DNA from: JBCCKC01 sp039182435
Lineage (GTDB): Bacteria > Verrucomicrobiota > Verrucomicrobiia > Opitutales > Coraliomargaritaceae
Reading direction: 5' to 3'
NCBI GenBank assembly: GCA_039182435.1
Contig: JBCDCC010000095.1
Location: forward strand, 1-8,743
DNA length: 8,743 bases
Shown: positions 1 through 6,461 of the stretch, piece after piece
Layout: the number at the start of each line of letters is the position of its first letter
Position numbering within the stretch: the first letter of the stretch is position 1
Position numbers and translations under genes: made by a program
The notes under the pieces: generated by a model
Databases searched by the model: none
Told to the model about the DNA's origin: nothing
Seen by the model: the letters and a program-made list of their open reading frames with translations, nothing else

Positions 1-813
1 GGCACGGCCGATCTTATCGAGAAATTGCGGGCGCTGCTCCTCTAAATACTTATATCGGGCGTTGATCTCATGATCGATTGTCGTCTTGAGCACACTACCG
101 AGACGCTCGAGAATCTCCTCCTCCGTTTCGCCCAAGGTCTGTTGATTGGATATCTGAAAGACATGGCCCGTCGCATCCGAGCCCTCGCCAAATAAGCCGC
201 GCACCGTGATCCCCAACTGGCTGACCGCACGGATCACACGATCCATCTGCTCCGAGATAACTAGCCCCGGCAAGTGCATCATGACTGAGGCTCGAAGCCC
301 AGTGCCTAGGTTCGTAGGGCAGGCCGTCAGGTAGCCAAACTCCTCCGAATAAGCATAATCGAGCACCTCCTCCAACTTGGTATCCAAGGCGTTGATCTGC
401 TTCCAGATCGATTTCAAATTGAAGCCAGACTTCAGATACTGAATCCGCAGATGATCCTCTTCATTGATCATGATGGAACAGGTCTGATCTCGGTTGATCA
501 AAACCCCGCGACCATTGGCACCTTCACAGAGCTCGCGACTGATCAAGTGACGCTCGACCAAAACCTGCTTCTCCAAATCCGAAAGCGACTGCACGTCCAG
601 AAAAAGCCCATTCTTCATCTGCGGCAGCTCGCTTAGCTGCTCACTGCAGGTGGACAAAACGTCACGCCGCTGGGTCGTATTGGCACGATCAGGGAATGGA
701 CGGCCCACTACATTTCGGGCGAGACGGATGCGGGTGCTGAGGACAACTGGAGCGGCTTTCTTAGCGCCCCTCGTCAACTCGGCGCTCGAACAAGTAATCA
801 ATGGTTCGATCAT
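1..813 (-). CDS. mcsB: Protein-arginine kinase McsB (partial, C-terminus beyond window)
   Basis: ATP:guanido phosphotransferase family, predicted to phosphorylate arginine side chains on proteins; in Firmicutes this marks them for ClpCP degradation. The visible 271 codons have no stop, and roughly the last 80-90 residues of a family member of about 350 aa lie outside the window. Motifs seen: STRIRLARN at residues 26-34 (nucleotide-binding arginines), NEEDH at 117-121, the guanido-kinase signature CPTNLGTGLRAS at 165-176 with catalytic Cys165, and GEGSDATG at 209-216 followed by QISNQQTLG. This pattern fits bacterial McsB better than creatine or arginine kinases, which are longer and carry an extra N-terminal domain. 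The ATG overlaps the mcsA stop by 4 bases (ATGA), implying translational coupling. A GGAGG (plus strand 827-831) lies 13 bases upstream, rather far for a ribosome-binding site. The C-terminal phosphoarginine-binding region cannot be assessed. Confidence 0.95.
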   Translation of the reverse strand, partial: MIEPLITCSSAELTRGAKKAAPVVLSTRIRLARNVVGRPFPDRANTTQRRDVLSTCSEQLSELPQMKNGLFLDVQSLSDLEKQVLVERHLISRELCEGANGRGVLINRDQTCSIMINEEDHLRIQYLKSGFNLKSIWKQINALDTKLEEVLDYAYSEEFGYLTACPTNLGTGLRASVMMHLPGLVISEQMDRVIRAVSQLGITVRGLFGEGSDATGHVFQISNQQTLGETEEEILERLGSVLKTTIDHEINARYKYLEEQRPQFLDKIGRA

Positions 814-1319
814 GCGTTTGTTGCCGCCTCCAATTCTTCTTTCTCTAGTGCCTGAATCTGGTCGCGATACTTCGCTGCATCCTCGTAAGCTTCCTCCGCG
901 ATCGCCTGCTCAAGGGAACGCTTCAGCGCGTTAATCTTATCTGAAAAAGTGCGTCGCTCCAAAGTCTTTGTTGGAATCTTGCCAGTATGCTTCAAACCGA
1001 TATGCATGTCCTGCAGCACTGGACGCACAAGCTCCGCAAACACGCTGTAGCAGTGACTGCAGCCCAATCGACCAGTCTGACGGAAGTCGGAGGTCTCGTA
1101 GCCACAGCTCGGGCAAATTTGTTGCTCTTCCGTATCGACGGGATGAAGCGGGGCCTTGGCCAGCATATCAGCCAGTGAAAAACCATCTGTATTCGTCACG
1201 CCCTTATTCTGCGCGCAGGTCTCACATAAATCCACCTTGTGGATCTTGTTATTAACAATTTGAGTCAGATGGACTGTCGCGTCTTTATTGCATAAACTGC
1301 ATTTCAGATTCTCTGCCAT
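810..1319 (-). CDS. mcsA: McsA-type zinc-finger/UVR-domain activator of McsB
   Basis: A 169-aa protein with the McsA layout. Two four-cysteine zinc-binding sets are visible: Cys7/Cys10 with Cys32/Cys35, and Cys69/Cys72 with Cys87/Cys90. The C-terminal helical UVR (UvrB/UvrC) motif spans about residues 128-163 and is rich in Glu, Ala and Lys. In Firmicutes McsA binds and activates the kinase McsB and acts as an adaptor for Clp-mediated degradation; that role is inferred here from the domains and from the directly overlapping mcsB. The start at 1319 gives a normal family N-terminus (MAENLKCSLC) with the first CxxC at residue 7, but there is no convincing Shine-Dalgarno sequence before it. No ctsR lies upstream; the next gene upstream is an aminotransferase, 175 bases away. 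All eight cysteines are intact, so the protein should be functional. Confidence 0.93.
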   Translation of the reverse strand: MAENLKCSLCNKDATVHLTQIVNNKIHKVDLCETCAQNKGVTNTDGFSLADMLAKAPLHPVDTEEQQICPSCGYETSDFRQTGRLGCSHCYSVFAELVRPVLQDMHIGLKHTGKIPTKTLERRTFSDKINALKRSLEQAIAEEAYEDAAKYRDQIQALEKEELEAATNA

Positions 1320-1421
1320 ACTTTATTGATATCTATGTATAAATGGATCGCAAAGCAAAAGACCAAAATGAAAGAAGCTCATCTGGTTCAGCGCTTTTAC
1401 AAGTGTATCAGACAACGGATG

Positions 1422-1436
1422 GCAATTTATGTGCCA
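1422..1436 (-). promoter_or_regulatory. Candidate sigma-54 (-24/-12) promoter for mcsAB
   Basis: Read on the minus strand, the sequence is TGGCAC-ATAAA-TTGC, preceded by TT and followed by C. This matches the RpoN core TGGCAC-N5-TTGC at all ten defined positions with correct spacing. It lies in the non-coding gap upstream of mcsA, in the correct orientation; transcription would start near 1410 and leave a leader of about 90 bases. I found no convincing sigma-70 pair in the gap; TATACA close to the start has no well-placed -35. The same bases also form a short dyad, TGGCA-N7-TGCCA, so a repressor operator is an alternative. No activator gene is visible in the window. Confidence 0.45.
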
Positions 1437-1458
1437 AACGAGTCAAGTCGGCGAAAAC

Positions 1459-1483
1459 CTTAGCTCCCGAAACCTATGCTAAG
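1459..1483 (-). terminator. Weak hairpin after ilvE, possible terminator
   Basis: A perfect 6-base inverted repeat (CTTAGC / GCTAAG) with a 13-base loop lies 11 bases past the ilvE stop. On the minus strand it is followed by GTTTT. The stem is short and the T-run brief, so intrinsic termination would be inefficient. Further CTAAG/CTTAG copies lie between it and the stop and could give alternative pairings. It would separate ilvE from mcsAB transcription if functional. Confidence 0.22.
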
Positions 1484-1494
1484 CCTTAGTCAAC

Positions 1495-2361
1495 TTAGAG
1501 CATCCGTCCTTGCGAACAAACTCGCTCACGGAACGCTTGGAGGAATCTTCCAGTGATCGGCCCTGGCTTGCCATCTCCGATTGGACGCGCATCCACTTTG
1601 ACGATCGGAACAATCTCCGCCGCCGTCCCAGTCAGGAAGAGCTCATCGGCGATCCAGACATCATAGCGAGTAATATTCGATTCACGCCATGGGATCCCCA
1701 AGTCCTCAGCAATACTGATCGCCGTATCCCGAGTGATCCCCCTCAAGGCACCCGCACTAGCCGACGGGGTGAACAACTCACCCTTATGGATGATGAACAC
1801 ATTATCTCCAGTGCACTCCGCAACGTAACCCTGATCATTCAACATGATCGCCTCATGATAGCCCAAGTGCTGCGCCTCAATCTTCGCCAAGATATTATTC
1901 AGGTAGTTCAATGACTTCACCGTTGGAGGCAACGCCGCTGGATTGCAGCGGCGAGTCGGAACCGTGATGATCTCGAGGCCGTTCTCGTAGAACTCTTGAG
2001 GATACAGCTGGATCGTATCCGCAATGATAATCAACTGCGGCTGATCGCAGTTCTTGATCGATAGTCCGAGGCTACCGACACCACGGGTAACGACGAGGCG
2101 GATATACCCATCCTCCAGCCCATTGGCGCGGCAAGTTTCGCAGACCGCATCGGCCAACTCTTTACGCGACCATGGCATATCCAGCATAATCGCCTTGGCC
2201 GAATACTCCAAACGTTCGAGGTGTTCCTCTAGTTTAAACACGCAGCCGCTATACAGACGGATACCTTCAAAAATACCGTCTCCATATAACAAGCCATGGT
2301 CAAAGACCGATACCTTCGCATCTTCGCGTTCTACGAGCTGATCATTGAGATAAATCTTCAT
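1495..2361 (-). CDS. ilvE: Class IV branched-chain amino-acid aminotransferase (IlvE-type)
   Basis: PLP-dependent fold-type IV aminotransferase of 288 aa, predicted to interconvert Leu/Ile/Val and their 2-oxo acids with glutamate/2-oxoglutarate in the cytoplasm. Motifs: VFDHGLLYGDGIFEGIR at residues 19-35 (class IV N-terminal signature), YIRLVVTRG at 86-94, PLP Schiff-base Lys149 in VKSLNYLNN, and the signature AECTGDNVF at 181-189 with Glu182 near the PLP pyridine nitrogen. TP at 198-199 and ALRGITR at 205-211 bind the phosphate. The frame stays open upstream to an ATG at 2409, but 2361 is preferred because the product then begins MKIYLNDQLV, as the family does; the extra 16 residues look non-homologous. 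D-alanine aminotransferase is the main alternative in this fold class; the overall pattern favours IlvE. It lies 78 bases after acs on the same strand and could be co-transcribed with it. Confidence 0.92.
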   Translation of the reverse strand: MKIYLNDQLVEREDAKVSVFDHGLLYGDGIFEGIRLYSGCVFKLEEHLERLEYSAKAIMLDMPWSRKELADAVCETCRANGLEDGYIRLVVTRGVGSLGLSIKNCDQPQLIIIADTIQLYPQEFYENGLEIITVPTRRCNPAALPPTVKSLNYLNNILAKIEAQHLGYHEAIMLNDQGYVAECTGDNVFIIHKGELFTPSASAGALRGITRDTAISIAEDLGIPWRESNITRYDVWIADELFLTGTAAEIVPIVKVDARPIGDGKPGPITGRFLQAFRERVCSQGRML

Positions 2362-2383
2362 GAGAATGCGCAGAGAATGCGCA
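2362..2383. repeat. Perfect tandem duplication of an 11-mer upstream of ilvE
   Basis: GAGAATGCGCA occurs twice, back to back, on the plus strand (TGCGCATTCTC twice on the coding strand). It directly abuts the ilvE start codon and so occupies the position of a ribosome-binding site, yet contains no Shine-Dalgarno-like sequence. It may be a replication-slippage product or a regulatory element. Confidence 0.6.
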
Positions 2384-2439
2384 CTGCTCTCCGTTTGTCT
2401 AGTCCGCAAGCGAACAGATTTCAGACTATCTGATACGAA

Positions 2440-4407
2440 CTATGCGCCGTTCTGATACTGAAGGCGCAGGTGCTCCACCACGCTCGGATCCGCTAAGGTC
2501 GTCGTGTTCCCGAGTTCCTCACCCTCCGCTATATCGCGCAACAGACGCCGCATAATTTTGCCAGAGCGAGTCTTCGGTAAATCCGACGAGAAGAGGATAC
2601 GCTCAGGCCGAGCGAACTTACCGATAGCCTTGTCGATCATCATGACCAATTCCTTACGCAGGTGATCATCTTGCTCGCGGCCATCGATCACGGTAACAAA
2701 AGCAACCAGTCCCTGCCCCTTGATCTCATGCGGCACCCCGACGACAGCCGACTCAGCAACATCATTGTGCTCCACAAAAACACTCTCTAACTCCGCTGTT
2801 CCGATCCGGTGCCCAGAGACATTGACGACATCGTCCACCCGTCCGAGAATCCAGATGTAGCCATCCTCATCGATCCGTGCGCCATCTCCTGGGAAATAAT
2901 AGTGGCCGCCCCACTTACACCAATAGGTGTCTTTGAAGCGCTGCGGATCACCATAGATACCACGCAGCATTCCGGGCCACGGCTTCTTAATTGCTAGAAT
3001 ACCCGCCGAGATTTCTTCACCTGCATCGGTCAGAATCGCTGGCTCTACTCCAAAAAAGGGCAAGGTCACGCAACCGGGTTTCGTCGGCGTTGCCCCCGGG
3101 ATCGGAGTCAACATGTGGCCGCCCGTCTCGGTCTGCCACCAAGTATCCACGATCGGGCAACGCTCGCCACCAATCAATTTATGATACCAAATCCATGCTT
3201 CCGGGTTGATCGGCTCACCCACCGTGCCAAGCAAACGGAGCGAGCTGAGGTCTCGCCGAGTCACCCAATCATCTCCCCACTTCATAAAAGCACGAATCGC
3301 AGTCGGCGCGGTGTAGAAAATCGACACCTTATACTTTTCGATCAGATCCCAGAAACGACCCTCGTCCGGAAAGTTCGGCGCACCCTCATACATAAGCTGC
3401 GTGACCCCATTTTGTAAGATCCCGTAGACGATATAGGTGTGCCCTGTAATCCAGCCTACATCCGCCGTGCACCAATAAACATCATCCGGCTTTAGATCGA
3501 AGACATACTTCGAGGTCAGGTAGCTGTAGACTTGGTAACCCGCCGTCGTGTGCATGATACCCTTCGGCTTACCCGTAGTGCCACTTGTATAAAGAAGGAA
3601 AAGCAGGTCCTCCGCATCCATCGGCTCAGCTGGGCAATCGTCACTCATCCCTGCCAGTAAATTGTGATACCAAATATCGCGTCCCTCACGCATCGCACAA
3701 TCGACCGGATGCGCGTCACCACGCTTCACCACAACGACTTCTTTGATGCTCTCACAGGTCTCGACACCCTCATCGACGATTTTCTTAAGCTCAAGCATCT
3801 TGCCACGGCGATAACCGCCATCACCAGTGATCACCGTGCGCACGCCGCAATCGTTCACCCGGTCGCGAATCGAATCCGCCGAAAAACCGGCAAAGATCAC
3901 CGAGTGCACCGCACCGATCCGCGCACAAGCCAAAACCGAGATGACCAACTCAGGCGTCATCGGGAGATAGAGTGCGATACGATCCCCTTTCATAATCCCC
4001 TGGGCCTTCAAGCCATTGGCTAGCCGGCAGACCTCACGGTGTAAATCGATGTAGGAAAGCTCACGCACATCGCCCGGCTCGCCTTCCCAGTAAATCGCAG
4101 TCTTCTCACCCCGGCCCGCTTCGATATGACGATCCAGACAATTGTAAGAGAGGTTCGTCTGACTCCCATCAAACCATTTGTAGGTTGGCGCATCGGTCGC
4201 ATCCAAGACCGTATCCCATGGTTTAAACCAATGCAGCTCACCAGCCACATCCGCCCAGAAGGTTTCCGGGTCTTCGATACTCTTTTTATAAAGCGCTCGG
4301 TAGGCGTCTAAGCCATCGATATGAGCGGTTTCAGCAAATTGTGCTGGAGGAGCGAATTGTCGGTCTTCGTGAGAAACCGATTCCATCTGAGGAAGCTCTT
4401 CGGCCAT
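2440..4407 (-). CDS. acs: Acetyl-CoA synthetase (AMP-forming)
   Basis: Cytoplasmic enzyme of 655 aa (family about 650) converting acetate, ATP and CoA to acetyl-CoA, AMP and PPi through acetyl-AMP. Motifs: phosphate loop YTSGTTGKPKG at residues 273-283, GWITGHTYIVYG at 318-329, DTWWQTETGG at 421-430, YFPGDGARIDEDGYIWILGR at 504-523, the hinge region just after it, and the C-terminal PKTRSGKIMRR at 611-621. Trp424 corresponds to the Trp that limits the acyl pocket to acetate in the Salmonella enzyme, supporting acetate over propionate. Lys617 is the conserved catalytic lysine that is reversibly acetylated in homologues, so Pat/CobB-type control is possible. The start at 4407 (MAEELPQME) is preferred over the ATG at 4539, whose extra 44 residues come from the intergenic region and resemble nothing in the family. 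No Shine-Dalgarno sequence is evident. It is divergent from the unknown gene at 4608. Confidence 0.97.
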   Translation of the reverse strand: MAEELPQMESVSHEDRQFAPPAQFAETAHIDGLDAYRALYKKSIEDPETFWADVAGELHWFKPWDTVLDATDAPTYKWFDGSQTNLSYNCLDRHIEAGRGEKTAIYWEGEPGDVRELSYIDLHREVCRLANGLKAQGIMKGDRIALYLPMTPELVISVLACARIGAVHSVIFAGFSADSIRDRVNDCGVRTVITGDGGYRRGKMLELKKIVDEGVETCESIKEVVVVKRGDAHPVDCAMREGRDIWYHNLLAGMSDDCPAEPMDAEDLLFLLYTSGTTGKPKGIMHTTAGYQVYSYLTSKYVFDLKPDDVYWCTADVGWITGHTYIVYGILQNGVTQLMYEGAPNFPDEGRFWDLIEKYKVSIFYTAPTAIRAFMKWGDDWVTRRDLSSLRLLGTVGEPINPEAWIWYHKLIGGERCPIVDTWWQTETGGHMLTPIPGATPTKPGCVTLPFFGVEPAILTDAGEEISAGILAIKKPWPGMLRGIYGDPQRFKDTYWCKWGGHYYFPGDGARIDEDGYIWILGRVDDVVNVSGHRIGTAELESVFVEHNDVAESAVVGVPHEIKGQGLVAFVTVIDGREQDDHLRKELVMMIDKAIGKFARPERILFSSDLPKTRSGKIMRRLLRDIAEGEELGNTTTLADPSVVEHLRLQYQNGA

Positions 4408-4607
4408 AGTAGGATCTAAGGATTGGGTAAAGTAGGTGGGGCACACCGCAAACGATGCATCTCCAAAAAAGCAGATAACTATGCCCCATCCGTCAATGTA
4501 TTTTCCAGCGATAGCGCCAACATCACAACTCTCCCCCAAAAGCAGTTGACAAGGCTATTGGCCACGAGCATCAAAGCCAATTCCTCAAACGGGAACGTGC
4601 ATCAATA
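4408..4607. other. Divergent intergenic region between acs and the 591-aa gene
   Basis: These 200 bases should hold the promoters for both directions. An inverted repeat pairs 4437-4443 (TGGGGCA) with 4482-4488 (TGCCCCA); its 38-base loop contains the palindrome GATGCATC at 4454-4461. On the acs strand a TTGACG lies at 4496-4491, but no -10 is well placed after it. I see no recognisable riboswitch, no known operator such as CRP or LexA, and no small gene that I would defend. Confidence 0.5.
4546..4574 (+). promoter_or_regulatory. Possible sigma-70 promoter of the 591-aa gene
   Basis: A perfect -35 hexamer TTGACA (4546-4551) is followed after 17 bases by CATCAA, which matches only three of six -10 consensus positions. 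Transcription would start near 4581, about 27 bases before the ATG at 4608. The weak -10 makes this tentative; it could be a chance TTGACA or a promoter that needs an activator. Confidence 0.25.
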
Positions 4608-6383
4608 ATGGATAACTTTGCAGACCAATGTCTCGATATGGCTCAGTCAATTCTGAGCCAAAACTTAGGCTCGATTAGCGAGCAAGGAACGATCACTCCA
4701 GTCGATGGAGAGCCCAGCCGCCAAGACGAGCCCGGCCACGCAGCACTTGCCATCGGAGAGTTCTATCGTGCGACGAATCAGACAAAGCTAGACGACTTCG
4801 ATCTCATTGACCTGACTGCGCGCTGCGTTACCGCTCAAGCCTTTACGGAGGAACACTTTGAGAACGGCCTCGCCTACTCGGCGCTCGGCCTTCTTTCATT
4901 CGGCCCATCCAAAGATCGCAACCAAGTATGGGAGCGACTGATGGATCCCACCCGCGATCAACTCGACAAGCAACTCCTCGAGCGTAGTGACTACGATAAC
5001 CACTATCAGAGTTACAACATCGCCAAGGCCGTCACTCGATTCAGCCTCGGCCTATCGAAGAAAGATGAAACCGGCCGCCTGATTGACCGTTTCCTTGAGC
5101 GCATCGAGTCCACCTCGGCCGCAGGCTTTTTCGACGACGCAGCAGGGAGCGAAGCAAAACTTCGCGGCGCCTACGACATCTATGGCGTCATGAGCTTCGT
5201 CTTTATTCGCCAGTCACTCCAGCTTCACTCCAATATTCATCTGCGTGATCGCAAGCTGCCGAGTCTCCGCACTTTCTCTGAGAAATACCTCAAACTGATC
5301 CCCGACCTGACTCGCCAGGACGGCACCGGTTTGGCATTCGGTCGCTCCATCGGCGCCTACGGTCAGATGCACTGCATCAGCCTCGTCATGCAAGCACTCC
5401 GCGACGGCTGGATCGCTGAGAATCAGCGCGACCTCTACGTCGATACCGTGCGTCGCCTCTTCATGAATTTCTTCGCGACCTACCTCGACCAAGAGCACGG
5501 CTACTTGGTCATTCGCGATGCCGAGCGAAACACAGTGCCTTACCACACCACCCGCATGGCCAACTTCGATGCGGCCCGCTACCTCAGCCAGTGGGCTCGC
5601 CTGGCACGCTCCACGGGTGGCTCCGCGGCGCCTAAAGCTCCGGTCGCACCGCGTAAGATCGCCCGCTATGTCCCCTTCGATAAATCCTCCAAGAAGGAAC
5701 AAGGCCTTTTCGTCTACCAAGATCCAGATTCCGGCATCGCCGTCCAGCTACCGCTCATTGCATCCAGCAAGCTCGGTAAAAACACCTCCGGTTACCTCGC
5801 CTTCCCACACTCGCCCGGCATCTTCGATTGGCCGGTCGATACCTATCTGCCAATCATGACGCCTGAGCTTAAGTTCGGCGATAAGACGATTGTGCCCAGC
5901 TACTACGGCAAGAACTGCACAACCAGCATGGGGCTCCGCAACTCACTGGTCTTTAAATACGACCAACCAGAGCTCATTTCAACAGATGAGGAATTCGTCG
6001 ATGGCCTCGGCAGCTGCAAAGTAAGCTGGTCCTTCCAAGCCGGCAAAATCACTTGCGAGTATGCCTTCTCCGTGAAGCAACAGGTGCAAATGGATAGCAT
6101 GCGCTACGTCATGGCCATCGCCGCACCACACAGCAGCTATCGCGTCGGCACCGCCTCCGCACTCGGAGGTGAAGGCCACCGCACCGAAGTCCTCAAGGAC
6201 GATTTCCAGGCCAATTGGAAAGAACTCGAAGTTGTGACCGAAGATCCGAAATACCGCACCTACTACGGCAAGATCCACTACCTTCAGATTCTTGAGCGCG
6301 ATCACCCGTTGATCATGCGTCCCGGTGTGCAGTATCGTCTCTCCCTCTCCTTCGAGCCGGATATCGTCTTCGCCGACGAGTAA
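4608..6383 (+). CDS. Conserved-looking protein of unknown function, helical domain plus beta-rich domain
   Basis: 591 aa, not recognised with confidence. Residues 1-335 look mostly alpha-helical with repeated amphipathic helices, and include DGEPSRQDEPGHAALAIGEF near 33-52, NHYQSYNIAKAVTRFSLGLS at 131-150, RGAYDIYGVMSFVFI at 186-200 and DGTGLAFGRSIGAYG at 238-252. Spaced Tyr/Phe/Gly clusters of this kind recall alpha/alpha-toroid proteins such as DUF2264 or heparinase II/III-like lyases. A Gly/Ala/Pro-rich linker (about 335-349) leads to a C-terminal part (350-591) dominated by short beta strands, so the layout resembles polysaccharide lyases and related hydrolases. That similarity is an impression, not an alignment. 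There is no signal peptide or membrane segment, so a cytoplasmic location is expected. The ATG at 4608 has only a weak GGGAA upstream. Codon use matches its neighbours. hisF follows after 78 bases on the same strand; acs is divergent. Confidence 0.9.
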   Translation: MDNFADQCLDMAQSILSQNLGSISEQGTITPVDGEPSRQDEPGHAALAIGEFYRATNQTKLDDFDLIDLTARCVTAQAFTEEHFENGLAYSALGLLSFGPSKDRNQVWERLMDPTRDQLDKQLLERSDYDNHYQSYNIAKAVTRFSLGLSKKDETGRLIDRFLERIESTSAAGFFDDAAGSEAKLRGAYDIYGVMSFVFIRQSLQLHSNIHLRDRKLPSLRTFSEKYLKLIPDLTRQDGTGLAFGRSIGAYGQMHCISLVMQALRDGWIAENQRDLYVDTVRRLFMNFFATYLDQEHGYLVIRDAERNTVPYHTTRMANFDAARYLSQWARLARSTGGSAAPKAPVAPRKIARYVPFDKSSKKEQGLFVYQDPDSGIAVQLPLIASSKLGKNTSGYLAFPHSPGIFDWPVDTYLPIMTPELKFGDKTIVPSYYGKNCTTSMGLRNSLVFKYDQPELISTDEEFVDGLGSCKVSWSFQAGKITCEYAFSVKQQVQMDSMRYVMAIAAPHSSYRVGTASALGGEGHRTEVLKDDFQANWKELEVVTEDPKYRTYYGKIHYLQILERDHPLIMRPGVQYRLSLSFEPDIVFADE

Positions 6384-6433
6384 TCTTGATCGATCCGCGA
6401 TGAAGCCCCATCCGTTGGCGGCAATTTCTCATT

Positions 6434-6457
6434 CTTAATTTTCAATCTTCAATTAAG
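6434..6457. repeat. AT-rich inverted repeat just before hisF
   Basis: CTTAATT (6434-6440) and AATTAAG (6451-6457) form a perfect 7-base inverted repeat around a 10-base loop, ending 4 bases before the hisF start codon. It sits in a 25-base tract poor in G and rich in T and A. The right arm overlaps the only candidate ribosome-binding bases (AAGAGA), so a hairpin in the transcript could mask hisF translation. The stem is A/T-only, hence weak, and lacks a GC-rich part typical of a terminator. Confidence 0.4.
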
Positions 6458-6461
6458 AGAC

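Noticed and set aside
1510..1914. 134-codon plus-strand frame inside ilvE
   Set aside because: Opposite a gene with intact PLP-enzyme signatures; the translated sequence shows no family features.
2362..2409. 16-residue N-terminal extension of IlvE
   Set aside because: It would translate the tandem 11-mer repeat; the family begins at MKIYLN, encoded from 2361.
2421..2433. TCAGA-CTA-TCTGA hairpin after acs as a terminator
   Set aside because: Only a 5-base stem, not GC-rich and without a T-run; not supported as an intrinsic terminator.
4408..4539. 44-residue N-terminal extension of acetyl-CoA synthetase
   Set aside because: The frame is open upstream, but the extra residues derive from the divergent intergenic region, do not resemble Acs, and the start at 4407 gives the normal family length.
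5214..5720. 168-codon open frame on the minus strand inside the 591-aa gene
   Set aside because: Antisense shadow with low-complexity Val/Ala/Glu/Gly composition, no recognisable motif and no separate promoter or ribosome-binding site.
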